Positions 1-12,933 are shown, counted from the first letter of the stretch. The stretch is 64,000 bases of DNA from Pinus tabuliformis (GCA_031772625.1 CM062815.1:915832979-915896978); one strand, 5' to 3'. A program made the numbers and translations. The notes: generated from the letters alone by a model not told the origin.

Positions 1-263
1 AACTTTCATTTGACACATCAAATTCTAGTTAAGCTTTTGGAATTGTAGGAAAGAAATATTAGAGTATTATAGGCAAAAATTTCAGATTTATAAGGGTTTA
101 AATCTCAAAGATATATTAAGAAAAGATGATACATTTATATATTCTCAAATTACCGTTTTAAAATTACATCACATACAAGTGAAATATCTTTTGATTAAAA
201 AATCCATTTTTCTAGGGTAATTAGAAACGATGATAAAGAGGATAACTACCATTATTTTCTCAC
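1..263. other. Flank or leader of decayed Ty3 element
   Basis: AT-rich sequence before the first recognisable gag codon of the Ty3 element that follows. It should hold the end of a 5' LTR, a primer-binding site and the leader if the element is whole, but I find no clear TGGTATCAGAGC-like site or LTR edge. The 5' LTR may be outside the window or decayed. Confidence 0.3.
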
Positions 264-1385
264 ATGGATCCAAAGAAAGATGCAAAATCTACTGCACCAA
301 TTAAACCTCTTGAAGGATCATCCATGACTTATAAAGAAAGTGAAGATTTAAAATTCAGGTTCTCCCAATTAGAGAAGAAAGTTAATGAAATGGATGATAG
401 TATGTTGAAAGAGGTGAATTTATAGTGTTCTTAGGAAAAACTTCAAAGATAAATGATGGATGAAATGGAAAATAATATGAATCAAGATAAGGAATAAATA
501 TGAAAATCCATAAATGAATTGCAAACCAGTATGTTAAAGGATCTTCCTGAAAGGGATATGGAGATCCAAGGAAATCATGAATGGAAGGAGAATCATGGTT
601 TTGAGACTTAATCACATATAGGGAATATTATATCACAATTAGTGAGCACAAATATTGAATCACACAAACTTAATCATGACTTTTCAATCCAAGATCCACA
701 TCATCATGGCTTCAAATAAGAACCAAGGAACTACTAAATTCCAAAGATAAATATGAGGAAGTTTGATGGTAATGATATTATAACATGGATATTCAAAATG
801 GGTCAATACTTTGATATGCACCGAAATGGCATCCTGGCAAAAGGAAAATATTGCAACCATGTTTTTAGAACAAGATCAACATGTATGGTTTCAATGGATT
901 TGTTAACGGAAAAACGATTCTATGGTATTTTGGTCCATTTTATAAAGGAATTGATAGCCAATTATGTGGATATTAAGTGTAATACATTCTACATTTAAAC
1001 ATATTGATAAGTCCAATTACATAGCACATTAAACAATTCAAAATGTTGAGTCTTAGGGTAAAGAACATGTCAAAGGATAATTTTTTAGACCTATTTATGG
1101 GAGCTTTAAAGGAAACAATCTAACATGAGTTGTGTCTCTTTCAACCTAAATCCCTAGAGCATGTTTTTAGTCTAGCAAGGAAAGTTAAAAATAAAAATAT
1201 GGCTACTAGAAAATTGGTCACTAATAACTATAGAGAAAAACATTTTCCCTCCCCTAAACTGACAATGTTGGCACATAAACAAAAGGATGAAAGAGCAGAA
1301 AAGGGAATTTGTTTCAACTATGATAGTAAGTATAGTAAGGGGCATAAATTTAGTGAGAAGAAATTATTCTAGGTAGACTATGAAG
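264..1385 (+). pseudogene. Decayed Ty3/gypsy gag
   Basis: Capsid-nucleocapsid remnant of a Ty3 retrotransposon. An ATG at 264 opens a lysine-rich frame (MDPKKDAKST...) that meets a stop after about 54 codons. At 753-998 a gag core reads KFDGNDIITWIFKMGQYFD, a form I know from plant chromovirus gag (KFDG.DP..W). At 1130-1372 follow FQPKSLEHVFSLARKV and a damaged zinc knuckle (CFNYDSKYSKGHKF), in which the second Cys of CX2CX4HX4C is Tyr and the last is Phe. The reading frame changes several times. The parts are in the right order for one gag on the plus strand. It is not functional. Confidence 0.8.
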
Positions 1386-1439
1386 ATGAATAATATTAAG
1401 AAGTCGAACTATCACAATATATAAAGCTAGATTAGACTA

Positions 1440-3260
1440 CTTCAACAATATCTTGTCATGCATTGATTGGAATTATTACCCCATAAAACCTCAAGATAAA
1501 AGGATATATCAAAATAAAAATGTAACAATAATTATTGATTGAAGTAGTATCCATAACTTCATCAACTACAATTCAGAAAAACTTCTTCACTGCTTTGTAT
1601 TTCTAACACTAGAATTTCAAGTAATGACTGCAAATGGAGGTGACATAAATTGTTCAAGGAACTTCCATATTATTAAGATCAATATGGGGAGTATTTATTA
1701 GATAGTATCATGATTCCAATCCAAATCGGTAGTGTTAACGTTGCATTTGCAACCTAATGGTTACAATCATTAGGAATAATGGCCCTTAATTTTTAAGTAT
1801 ATTTTCAAGATATTTTCCTTAGAAAGAAAGGAAATTGACCTTAGAGGTATGCAAGGGAAGCTCTCTAAAGTGTTAAGCTCTAATAAAATGATTTGTTTTT
1901 CTAATAAAGGCATATCATAGTTTAATTACACAATAATTCCAAGATTCCTAAGGGTCTTCCACTTGCTCACGATCAGGATCATGCTATACATTTTCAACCA
2001 TGAAGTGTACGATTAGACATTCGAGATAGGGCCATATGCATAGAAGAGTGATATTAATCATATGGTTCAAGAAAATTTTTAAGTTGGTGTCATTCAAGCT
2101 AACCAAAGTGATTTCTCTTCATAGGTGGTGGGGTCCATTAAAAAGGATGGTTCATGGAACATGTGCCCGGATTATAGACAACCCACAAAATGAAAATCAA
2201 ATATAAGTTTAATATTCTTGTCATTAATGAATTTTTAGATGAAATTTATGGAGAAATTTTCTTTAATAAGTTGGATAATTGTTTTAGATATCATCAAATC
2301 ATAACGAGGAAAGAAAGCATTCCCAAAATAGCCTTCAAAACATATGAAGTTCATTATGAGTTTTTGGTTATGCCATTTGAACTTACTAATGCAACTTCAA
2401 CATTTCAAAGCTTGATGAATTATATTTTTAAATACTTCCTTAGAAAATTTGTGTTAATATTTCTTGATGACATACTAATATAAAACAAATATTGGAAAGA
2501 AAATTTCCAACATGTCGACAAGGTTTTAACGGTATTGGAAGAACAACAACTATATACAAATCCTTCCGAGTGTTCCTCTGGGATTCATGAAGTGGAATTT
2601 CTAGTCATATTATATCCCATGAAGGTGTCAAAGTAGAACCTAACAAAATAAAAGCTATGAGGGAATGGCCAATTCCTAAGGCTTGAATAAACTCGAGAAT
2701 TCTTAGTATTGATAGGATATTACTGCAAGTTTGTTAAGAATTATAGGTAATCAGAAACAACTCTAGAAAAATTATTGAAGAAGGAAGCATTTTCTTAGAC
2801 TAAAGAAGCAGTAAAAGTACTTGAAAAACTTAAAAAGGGTATGCATACAAATCCCATACTGGCCACACTTGAGTTCACAAAAACCTTCATTGTGGAGTGT
2901 GATGCCTTAGTCCATGGCATTGGTGTAGTTTTTATGCCAGAAGGATAACCCCTTGCCCTTGAAAGTAATGAACTTAAACGAAAGAACCCACTCAGACGCA
3001 TTTATGAAAATGAGATGCTGGCCATAATACACGTAGTTAAGAAATGACATCCATAGCTAATAGGAAGATACTTCAAAGTAAAACCATGTCATGATAATTT
3101 TAAGTACTTCTTGGAAAAAATGATATCTTTGGAAGAAAAAGGAAAATAGGTGACAAATATGCTAGATTGTTAATTTTGAATTATCTACAAAAAGGAAAGA
3201 CAAAATATTGTGGCAGTTGAACTCTCAAAAAAATAGTAAGACAATGAGGGATTATTATGT
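1440..3260 (+). pseudogene. Decayed Ty3 protease, RT and RNase H
   Basis: Continuation of the same pol gene. Around 1455-1790 a broken protease frame is seen (IIDxSSIHNFIN-like; the catalytic DSGS/DSGA is lost). RT runs from about 2040 to 2620. The open piece at 2190-2483 contains [32 protein letters not shown] and the catalytic FLDDILI at its end; the family form is PFGLTNAP..FQ..MN and (Y/F)xDD. RNase H and connection run from about 2780 to 3250, with FIVECDA, NELKRKNPLRRIYENEMLAII and KYFLEK. Stops and frameshifts occur throughout. The order PR-RT-RH-INT makes this Ty3/gypsy, not copia. Confidence 0.85.
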
Positions 3261-3399
3261 GCTATTTTTATTCCACAATCTAACTAGGTGGAAGAAGCAA
3301 TGATATAATGGAAGAAAGATGAGAAAGTATGCAATATCATTCAGTAATTAGAAGAGGACCCTGGCGTAGTAGAAAATTTTATGTTATTTTTTTGTATCA

Positions 3400-4690
3400 A
3401 GATCGCTTATATTTATGTAAGAATTATCAACTCAAACACAAGATCCTTTTCCAATTACACACTTCTCCTATAGGAGACATTCAGGGTTCTTAAAAACATA
3501 CCATAGGATCAACAAATAATTTTTTTGGGAATGTATTAAAGAATAGGTACAAAATTTTGTGGTTGAATGTATGGTATGAAAATAGAATAATGGAGAGAAT
3601 GTCAATACCCCACATCTCTTACAACCATTATCCATACCAAACCAACAGTGGGAAGACGTTTCAATGGATTTTATTACATATTTACCTAAATCTAAAGGAA
3701 ATAATGTCATTATTGCAGTGGTAAATTGAATGATAAAATATGCCCATTTTTCTATATGTGTCATCCTTTTAAAGAAAGTATAAAAGTAGAGAAATTCATG
3801 GAAATAATCCAAAATCTTCATTGAATAACAAAAATTATTGTAAGTAGAAGAGATCCAGTTTTCATTAGAAAAAATTGGACTGGATTATTTTCCTCTTTGG
3901 GTACTTAATTGGTTCAGTGCTCATCTTGTAATCCTCAATCTAATGGAAAAAATAAGATTGTCTTTAAACGTTTATAATAATATCTATATTGGTTTGCATT
4001 TAATAGAAACGCATAATGGGTCAAGTAGTTTCCCTTGGCAGAAAGGTGGCACAACACATCCTTCCATACTTCATTAAAAATGTCCCCAATTATGGCACTT
4101 CATGGATATCATCCTCCATCCATCCCATCAAACTTGAAAGGGATTGTAAAGGCTCAAGCACTTGAGGACCACATAGGGCACCAACAAGATTTTCTCAAAC
4201 TATTGAAGGACAACTTGGTTATAACATAAAATAAGATAAAATAACAAGAAGATCTACATCATAGTGAAAGGGAATTTGATGTGGGGGATTAGATATTTGT
4301 GAGTATACAATCATATAAACATATGTCCCTCAAGCAACAAAAAAAGGAAAATAAATTAGAACCGACGTATTATGGCCCCTATAAGGTGTTGGAAAGGATT
4401 GGAATTATGGATTATAAAGTGGAGTTGCATACATACTCACATATACATCCAATATCACATATTTCTATGTTAAATAAGGTAATTGGTTATAAGAACTCAT
4501 TCCAAACTATTTTACCAAAGATTAATGAAGAATGGAAATAATACTAGGAGCATAAATAATCCTAGAAACAAGGATTATTGAATAAATAAATACCAATTAC
4601 TTAGTACCTCATCAAATTGAAGAATTTACCAATGAAAGAGGTGACATGGGAAGATGAGTTTTCCATGTAGAAACACTTGTAGTTAGTCAA
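3400..4690 (+). pseudogene. Decayed Ty3 integrase and chromodomain
   Basis: Integrase remnant in several frames. Recognisable parts are IVSRRDPVF near 3835 (family form: VSDRDP.F), the stretch AERWHNTSFHTSLKMSPIMALHGYHPP at 4035-4229 (family form: EWWYNT..H.....P..ALYG..PP), and LKQQKKENKLEPTYYGPYKVLERIG at 4330-4400, the GPY/F module. A chromodomain-like end, KNLPMKEVTWEDEF, lies at about 4620-4660; the W-ED core is typical of plant chromoviruses, which use it to target heterochromatin. A purine tract follows at once. It is non-functional. Confidence 0.85.
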
Positions 4691-4710
4691 GTGTTCAGGA
4701 AAACACTTGT

Positions 4711-5020
4711 TTGAGGGGGAGGGGAACCTATTAATTCGTATATAAGACCCATGTTAAACCTAAAACCCCTTATTAATCCATAGCTATGGCTTTGTTACAT
4801 TTCTATTGTTATATTGTTATGTCATTTTACAATTACATTTATGCCATTTCATTATAATTGTCCCTTTTGTTTCCTATACATATATTAAGGAGAGCTATTC
4901 TTAGGACAATAAAATATTGTCGTATACATTGTATTCATTGTAAAAGGGTGTTTACCCCTCAAAGTGGATTGTAATTATTGGTTTATTATCATTTTTAAGT
5001 CACAATATTCATGACATAAA
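4711..5020 (+). repeat. Polypurine tract and 3' LTR of decayed Ty3 element
   Basis: TTGAGGGGGAGGGG at about 4711-4724 is a textbook polypurine tract just after the chromodomain. The following AT-rich 300 bp, with poly(A)-signal-like AATAAA near 4910 and ending near CAATATTCATGACA, is the expected 3' LTR. The edges are eroded and I cannot fix a TG...CA pair or a target-site duplication. Confidence 0.5.
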
Positions 5021-5079
5021 TATTCAATCTTTGGTAGAGGAAAGGGAAATCATAGACCCATCAAAAATACTAGAAAAGG

Positions 5080-7690
5080 GGATCAAGATAATATTGAAAG
5101 CTTACTTTCAATCATAAATAAATATAAATCGTTACTTCAAAGGTAATATAATTCTTGGTTTCTCTTATCTAAGAGTTAAAAAAGTGAACAATAATGAAAA
5201 TATGAAATCAAATTGATAGGGAAGAAAAAGGGGTAGAAAATCAGCTAAACAATTCATTTAGGATATTGGAGAAAATATTATAAACTCTAGTAGGATAAGA
5301 ATAGTTATAGGATCCTACCACCCAACCTCCATAAACAAACAATTAAATTTATCACATGAAATATACACAGTCTAAATGGAAAATCCAAGCACAAAATCCT
5401 AAAGGATAAAATTCAGATTCAAAAACCAACTATTGTGATGCTTCAAGAAACCAAATGTATGGATGATCCAATCTCCAATATTACCTAGATAAGATGGAAA
5501 GGATGTAAATTTATTTTCATAGATGCAAAGATAGCCTCAAAGGGTCTAGCTATTATATGGGATCCTAAGTAAATTAACCTTTTCATATTTCATAGACATG
5601 CAAAGAATCATTTATCCATCGGAAGTTTGGGTTAGAAAATTTTGGTTATATCACCAATGTATATCACCCTAACCTTTAGGGAGACAATTCAACCATTGTA
5701 AGAAATCTCAAAAGAATGTATGATTTCTTATCAAACATATGCTAGATAATTAGAGGGAATTTTAACCTAATAAACCCCTAGTTGAAAAGAAAGTGGGAAT
5801 TTGTAGGTTGGAGGATGAATCTTCCAACTTCAAGGACCTTATCGAAAACCAAAAACTGGTGGATATGGAAACCAATAATGGGATTTGTACTTTGAATAAT
5901 CATTTGTGGGAACAAACAATGGTGTTGGTTTGACTAGATGATTTTTTAGTGTCTAGGTCCTTGGTTGTCATAGGGATGATTATGGAAGCAATAATTATAC
6001 CAAGCTAGGCTCAAATCACTCGTTGATATGTTTGAAGTTTGATTAGAAAGGTATTCATTTAAAAAAACCATTCCAATTTGAATCCTTATCGATCAAGTAT
6101 ATCTCATTCAAACAAAATATAAAGAAGTGGTGGAAGGAGGTTCCACTAATTAAGGGAAAGCTCATGTAGAATTTTCAACAATGACTTGAATTTTCAAAAC
6201 TTGCATTAAAATATGGAGTAAAAAGGAATTCAACAACATCCATGAATCTAAAGACCAGTTATCCATATAAATCGAAGATATCCAATAACACATAATGGAG
6301 GAAGGTAAAATAGAGGATCATAGAAAAAAGGAAGAAAAAATAAAGGCAAGTTGGATGAAAGAAAAAAATAAATAGGAAATACTTTGGAAGTAGAAATTTG
6401 AATTAAATAGTTGAAGAAGGAGAAATATATACTAAATCCCTCCATAGATCCATGATCCACTTCAAACAATAGAATATAATTTCTTGCATCAAAGGCACAC
6501 AAGGGAACAAATTAGAGAATTGTGAATACATTGAAGAAGAATGTATTCCTTCTACAAGTAGCTACTTATAAAACCTTCTCAGGATTAAAGACCGGGAATA
6601 AGAAAAATTACTCAAAATATTTTTTCCCTCGTTACTCCTAGAAATAATGCCTTCTTATTAAGTGAAATTTCCATAGCATAGTTTGAACAATCCATAATGG
6701 AAATGCAAAAGGGTAAGTCTCCTAGTAGACTAGATGGTTCACACTAGTTTTTTTTTCAAATCTATTTGTTGATCATAAGGAATTATGTGTGGGAACTAAT
6801 AGAAATTCAAGAATACTTTCTTCTATTTTCTCAGCCTTAAATGATACTTTCATAACTGTAGTTCCTAAAGATAACAAAGGTAGAATCCATCCTCTTATAG
6901 ACCCATATATTTATGTAATGTCATCTATAAAATTGTCTCCAAATTCATTTCCAATAGTCTCAAACCATTGTTATGAAAACTCATATCTTATGAGCAAAAC
7001 AAGTATGCTATGGGAAGAGAAATATTAGACAATATCTTGTTAGCTCATGAGCTCATTCATTCTCTAAAGACAATAAGAAAACCTAGGATGTACCTAATAT
7101 TTAGGAGGACCTTGGCTTGAAAACTCTCACCGATAGGCCTCTTAGGAGGTCCTATTTACCAAATTTCAAAACAAACATTCTAGCTAGACCTTTAGATCGC
7201 TTAATATTGTGGCCAAATTGATATTTCCAAAATTAGTTCTACAATGCATGCCTATGTGACTTGTTTCCTACTCTTGTTACAACAAAAAAAAATTATTTAG
7301 GCAATTAGGAATATCCATAGATTTTTTCTATGGGGAGGAGAAAAATTGGAGAATAAACGGATGTTGGTAGCTTAGGATAAAAATTTTTGACCCAAGTTAC
7401 AAGGGGCACTACAATTCAGAGCTCCTGAAGTCTTGATGAATATTCTGGAAGTCAAAACTTAGTGGAGATGATTTAACTCTTTGTTGATGGTGTTGGAAGC
7501 CATCAATGGGGAAGGGTGTCTCCCTAATGTGAAGTCCCAATTATACCCCACACCATTTGGAGTAACATCCCCAACATGAGTACATACGGTTGCCAAATAG
7601 GTGTTATCAAAGATTTCCTTAGCTTAAATGAACAAATAAGATGATATATGCATGGCTTTGGTGATATCAAGTGTATGAACTTTGTGGGAT
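5080..7690 (+). pseudogene. Decayed L1-type LINE: endonuclease and RT
   Basis: ORF2 remnant of a plant L1-like non-LTR retrotransposon. The apurinic endonuclease begins near 5342 with ITxNIHSLNGKSK and IVMLQETKC (family form: WNxRGL..; ...QETK) and continues, broken, to about 6250. RT begins near 6780; at 6870-7080 I read PLIDPYIYVMSSI (family form: RPISLCNV.YK), a NSFPIVSNHCYENSYL-type segment, then LLAHELIHSLK (family form: ...AHE..H.M). The part after the catalytic core (to about 7530) is weak. Many stops and frameshifts occur. The zinc-finger and RNase H ends are absent here but a matching end is found at 17930-19240. Confidence 0.75.
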
Positions 7691-8639
7691 ATGAAGTGTA
7701 ATGTATGAAAGGTTTGTTCACATCAAGGGAAAAAATTTGGTCCCCTTGGAAGAAAGTAATAGTACTATCTTAGAAGAGACACATGATCATCATAAAGAAT
7801 TGTTAGTTAACCTGCAAAATAATTCACAAGATAACAATGATCATGATATCATAAAAAACACACATTCAACAAGATGTAAGGAAAATGAATTAGTTCATTA
7901 GCATTAGCATAAATGAAACAGCATACATCCCAAACATATAAATAACAGTGTTACAACATTCATGAAATATGCATGAAAGCATGTTGTCTTCTAGATCTCC
8001 TCATTATAAAGTGAAAGTTCCAATCATACAATTAACATTTATATTACACTAGCCCCAATAGTGGAACAGGAAGCCAACACTTGCTTCTCCAAAGAATGAT
8101 ACTCCTCCTATACTAGACTAGAGAATCCAAGGCTCCAAATATTAGGTTCCAAGCCCTTTGATTGAATTATAAGAGTTTATTTATAACAAATGAGATGACC
8201 CTTCATCTCCCTTTGTGACCTTTGAGCTTACCTCATGACCCTTGGACTTATTTTTTCTTTATCTTAACTAATGACTTTTCATATTCCATATTTAACTCTT
8301 AGACTTCAACTTACATATACAATAAGGAAAAAACCCATATAGGACAAAAATGAGTAGAGCCTAATAAGACAACTAGATGCATTAGCTTTAGTTTTAGGAA
8401 ACTCTACATCAACAAATTTAATTTGCAATTTCGTAGTTACATATTGATGTCAAGCTTTGTATTGTGAAATTGTCTCCTCAAACATTGTTGGAAGGTTAGG
8501 CTAATAATGGACTCTAGCTTCCATAACGTTTGGGTAGATGGTTTTGGATCCATTTTGCAATTTTTTCTACAATAAGAAAAGCTTCATATTGACCAGTTTT
8601 GGACCACCTGTGTCTATTAACCTCCAACTCTTCTTTGGT
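7691..8639. other. Unassigned; possible 3' LTR of family X copy (-)
   Basis: No convincing coding sequence. Read on the minus strand, this is the segment that follows the end of the family X ORF. It contains TTATAAATAAAC near 8170 and could be the promoter-bearing LTR of that element, by analogy with the other copy near 63663-64000. I could not match terminal sequences, so this is a weak inference. The 66-codon frame at 7701-7901 is not recognised. Confidence 0.25.
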
Positions 8640-11022
8640 AGTGAACTGCTTCAGCTAGTTCGAGTATTCCTCGATCTGCTGCCTGACAACATTTTTTCCC
8701 TTTGTCTCTAAAAATGGACCTACTGGGGTCATATTGTGTACTTGAAACAAGGAATCCAAATTATTGTATAATTGTGCATAAGCATCTAAAATGTTTGCCA
8801 CAAAAGTGTCGAGTTTCCTATTGCTTTGTATAAGCATTATGCTATTAGGAAATTTTTATTTTCTTTTGAAGCTCCTACAAAAGCTAATTTAGTTGCAGCA
8901 ATGGTCTGATAATTCCTTCTGGTGTTAGTGATAATCACCCTTTTTTGGTGAATGAAATTAGGATGTGCTAGATCATTTGGGAATATTTCCTCCTTTCCTA
9001 TACAATTTTTTTATGGAGCTCATTAAAGGTCAGGCTCAAAATATCCATGACCATGTCATCATCTAGAGGAGAGATTTCTTCTTCACCACCTCGCGTTTGC
9101 CCATCTATAAGGGATGTGGAGGTTGACTAGTTATATGTTCTTCAATAGGCATAGGTCAAAATCTTCTTTTTGTTCCCCTTGTCCTATATACATGTCTTGG
9201 GGTAATATCTTCTCATCAATCTCTTGAAAAAGCTTGTGATCCTACTTTTGTCGGCTCTCTTCGTCTTCAAGATGTTTTTTCCTTTCGTCTTCTACCTACT
9301 TTAGCCTGGCTTCTTCTTCCTCCTTTGTTTTTAATTATTTGTGTTCATGCATTTACTCTTGTTATTTCTTTTCCTTCTCTTTCTTATGAATCCACTCTTC
9401 CTCCTATTTATGTTCTTATTCTTATCTCCTCTCTACTTCCCACTACTTCCTTCTCCCTTCTACTACCATAGATGCTTTTATAATAGTTGGGTCTACTTTG
9501 AACTTGTGAATTTTCTCTTCTGCTGGGTTATTGGAAACCCTTTTCTTACATTTGATGCTCATTAGGGTGCGCTCTTCTGGCTACTTTACTTCCTGGGAAA
9601 TACTTTTCTCCGAGTTTGCACTGGAAGGGCCTACCTAGTTTCCTGGTGTATGTGTCTGAGAGGCATTATAACAATTCTTGATATTTTCTTCCTCTGGCCT
9701 AGAAAAGGTCCCATATGGACATAAAAAGTGCAACTTGGAACAGTGTTTCATACAAAATCCTATGGGATCATATTGATGAAATTCTATCATGTTGAACCTA
9801 ATGATTTCCAATTATTTGGCTTCAGCTTCTATAGCCTTCAAGTTCTTAATATCGTAACATCCCACCTACAATGGAAAGGCAAGCTAAGGTTCCTTCTTCT
9901 TCCTCTGCAGTACTATAGTTAGAGTTGTGCTAAGATAATAAGCAACCTCTTGCATGACTACTTTATTTGTGGCATACCTCTGAAATAGATGAGATGGCTT
10001 GTAATAGCCAAACACTTTGAGGTAGGTACCATCCAGTGAGGCAAACCAATTTGCAAATTCCAACACTAAATTCAATGCCTCACAAGACATGCAAGGGGAT
10101 TCTTATTCAAAGATCATCTGGTATAAGACTCTCAAGAAGTGATCAGACAATATTTTAAAGATTCCTTTGTAGTTTCATTCTACTAACAATTTGCAATAAA
10201 TATAAATAGGAGGCTCTTTAGGAATCCATTTCCAATCCATTCCAGGGAAAGTATTGTGAGCATATATTTCGTCCAGTAGGTAGGAAAACATGTACAATTG
10301 TTGTTGCTTACCTTTTGGTGTATTTTCTTCTTTTTTCACATTGATCTTTAGTTGTTGAGTAACAGTACTAGACCAGTTAAATATCTTCCCTTTTGAGACA
10401 ATCTGAAATAGCATGTAAAACCATCATTTTGGGAAGGATTCAGTATTTCTATGTATATAAACTTGAAAATACAACACTATCGGTACTGAAACACCTTTCT
10501 AAGTGATTTGGTCTTGTAAGTATTGTTTGGTGTCTAGCAAAACTTTTTCGGTTCCTTTACCCACACCTTGACCACTTGCTTAGTGTGTAGATAACCTATT
10601 GGTGCATAGAAATAAAAGTCCATATGTTTCTCATGCTTAAGAAAGTTGTGAATCAAGTGTATATCATGTGGTTGGTAGGAGGCAATGCTCACTAACACTA
10701 ACACTATTTAGTGACATGCTCTTCATATCCAAGCCTTTCATAATCCATTTAATGACATTTTCACATGGCAAGATTGCGTATCTACAAGCGACTCTATGAA
10801 GCCTTGACTATTGGATGTTGATGTAAACATGTCTATCCTCCATATCTACTTGAAATTATATAGCAGTGCATGCATCCTTGATAGTATGCCAACTAATATT
10901 AGAGCCCTTATCAATGTACACATGTGTATTAGATAAATGGGCAATGATATTAAAGTAATTTCAACAACATCCTTTTAACTGCTCTTTGTAACCTCCTTTG
11001 ATGCAGATATCTTGGGAGGCAT
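8640..11022 (-). pseudogene. Family X long ORF, left copy (unknown function)
   Basis: Decayed ORF read on the minus strand. The start is an ATG at 11022-11020 (MPPKISASKEVTK). Landmarks in order: a DNA segment at about 10700-10830 that matches the right copy; YLLDEIYAHNTFPGMDWKW at about 10200-10290; KVFGYYKPSHLFQRYATNKV then VMQEVAYYLSTTLTIVLQR at 9884-10030; a Lys/Glu-rich stretch at 9250-9450; DDDMVMDILSLTFNEL at about 9010-9060; and a coiled-coil-like end at 8655-8837. The same landmarks recur in the same order at 60479-63250 (+). I recognise no known domain. It has no RT or integrase, so the element would depend on others for movement. Confidence 0.6.
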
Positions 11023-11149
11023 GGTGATATCTATTGATGAGAGAGAAATGTGTTCAAGACCTACAGTACTTGTGGAAATAGATGCACTAATGGCGATAAC
11101 AAGTTATCTCTAGCAGATAAGTTCAACAATCAATCTTAAAGCAGAAAAA

Positions 11150-11480
11150 CAATAACTGAGGAGAGATATTACGCAATGTTGGGCTGCAAGGGGGCAGACT
11201 AGGCTCTGGAATTGCACAATGCATAGTGAGAGAGGGGATTGCGTAGTATTGTTTGATAGAGGGTTGGCTTGAGGGTTGGAATTGCACAATGCACAGTCTT
11301 AGCTGGCAGAAGAGGGGAAGGATTGTGTAGTGTGTAGTCTCAGTGGTCAGGTTGGGCCACTACTAGCTTGGATTGCACAATGCACAATTAGAGGAGGCCA
11401 GTAATTGTGCATTGCATAGCTTTAGCTGGCAAGGAGGTGGCTTGCTGCTTAAGATTGCACAATGTGTGGTAGGGGGAGCC
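11150..11480 (-). repeat. Array of ATTGCACAATGCAC motifs (family X leader)
   Basis: At least six recognisable copies of a 15-20 bp motif (ATTGCACAATGCACA and variants such as ATTGTGCATTGCATAG, ATTGCACAATGTGTGG) in about 310 bp, spaced roughly 30-80 bp, with GTCTTAGCTGGCA-like text between some of them. It lies directly upstream of the family X start codon. The same motif is found upstream of the right copy. Confidence 0.7.
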
Positions 11481-12079
11481 AACAAGCCTTCAAGATGTTG
11501 TAGTTTAGCCTGGGAGAGAGGAAAACTTCAAATAAGTGACTAAGTAAGAGAAGAGTTTAAATTTCCCTTAGAATGAGTTAGATCAATCACTAAAATTGAC
11601 TAGAAAATATTATGCAAAGGGAAGAACATGCATGCATAGAAAGACCCAACAACAATAACTCATGGTCGGAAAAAGGACTAGAGAGGGATGCGACACCTGT
11701 AAAAACAACTCGACGGACTACAACACACTTGCACAAGGTAATAATAGCAGAATCTCTAACACTTGCAATAAGAAATATGAAAAGTGGCACTTGCAAGCAC
11801 AAAAACGACAAAAGTGATAGAAAAAACAACAAAAATTGATACTTTAGAAACTTATCTGGAAAATTGTTGCAAACAAATTTTGAAGTTCCTTGAAATCATG
11901 GGGATGGTGAGAGCTCTAATTTTGAATGTGAAAATTTGCTTTACAAGCTTCTATTATATAGATTTACCCTTGCAATATTAGGGTTAGGGTCTTTTTACCT
12001 GAATGCCTAAAATCAAGGAGAAACTAACACTTGTTCATAGATCATAATTAGAAACTTGTGCCACATGGTCAAATAGGAA
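11481..12079. other. No gene seen; family X upstream region
   Basis: No supportable coding sequence. The small frames around 11590-11840 overlap each other on both strands and resemble nothing I know. This is probably the leader or 5' LTR area of the left family X copy. Confidence 0.3.
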
Positions 12080-12335
12080 TGTGCACTCCCTATTTCCTAG
12101 GGATGCACAATTCCCTTGTTCTGAAAGATTGGATAGTCCACTGGCAGAAAAAACTGTGCAATTCCTAGTGAGCAGGGATTGTGTAGTTCACTGGATTAGT
12201 GAATTGTGCAATTCTTACTCTCATAGGAGGATTGTGAATTTCACTTGCTCAATGACTACCTTTCTCATAAGATTACATAGCTCAATTTATGAAGGCCTTT
12301 TCAATCGCAGAGGATTACACAGTTCCCATAGGCAA
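12080..12335. repeat. Second cluster of ATTGTGCAATTC motifs
   Basis: Further degenerate copies of the family X motif: ATGCACAATTCCC, CTGTGCAATTCCTAG, GATTGTGTAGTTCACTGG, TTGTGCAATTCTTAC, GATTACACAGTTCCC. Spacing is about 30-60 bp. A short open frame across it is an accident of the repeats. It lies close to the copia insertion point. Confidence 0.55.
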
Positions 12336-12481
12336 GACCAATGATCAGTGCTAGATCAGGACAAGAGTTAGCTTGTGTTTGGGAGGGTTTTTACTTGTCA
12401 TCAAAAGTTGTTCAATTGTCATCGACGAGACTCAGTTGTTTTCAAGACAACTTAGTTAAGACACCACACAAGGGCTAAATG

Positions 12482-12486
12482 AAAAT
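12482..12486. repeat. Target-site duplication AAAAT (left) of copia element
   Basis: AAAAT directly before the TGTAGG terminus. The same five bases follow the other LTR at 17372-17376. A 5-bp duplication is the normal size for LTR retrotransposons. Confidence 0.9.
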
Positions 12487-12884
12487 TGTAGGTTTTAACC
12501 CTGTATAGAAATTACCTGCATATGAATTCTTAAACAAAGAAAATAAACAATGCGAGAGCATAACCCATAAAACACATATGCATAGATATTTTTCCCTAGA
12601 TCCCAAAACCGGGACTACCAGCTTGATTTTTTATTATGTTCCTTTCAATGTTACAATACATATTTATACATGCCGAAGCATCCAATACCATGGACCGAAA
12701 ATCATCGCGTCCAAAAAACATGTGCGAAAATCATGCACAAAACCATAGGTGGGTCCACCCAACCTAACATATGGTCCAAAACCAAAATTTTTCGGGGCGC
12801 TGCCCCAGACCCCATAAAGTGGGATTACGGGTGCCCTTCAAACTCCCTATTAACTACGTGGAAAGAATATAACACAACCCAACA
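12487..12884 (-). repeat. 3' LTR of copia element
   Basis: 398 bp, from TGTAGG to CCAACA on the plus strand. It matches 16974-17371 with about 14 substitutions and no indel. Confidence 0.95.
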
Positions 12885-12895
12885 ATCTCCCACTT
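12885..12895 (-). other. Polypurine tract of copia element
   Basis: Minus-strand AAGTGGGAGAT abuts the 3' LTR. It is the expected primer site for plus-strand DNA synthesis. Confidence 0.85.
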
Positions 12896-12933
12896 GTTGT
12901 TTTCTTTCCACAGGGGGCCATAGGAGAGCTTAG

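Noticed and set aside
9341-9565. Leu/Phe-rich hydrophobic plus-strand frame resembling a membrane protein
   Set aside because: It is the antisense of the Lys/Glu-rich stretch of family X; hydrophobic runs arise from complementing AAG/GAA codons.
12670-12933. Plus-strand 87-codon frame, repeated at 17157-17384
   Set aside because: Lies within the copia LTR on the antisense strand; present twice only because LTRs are duplicated.
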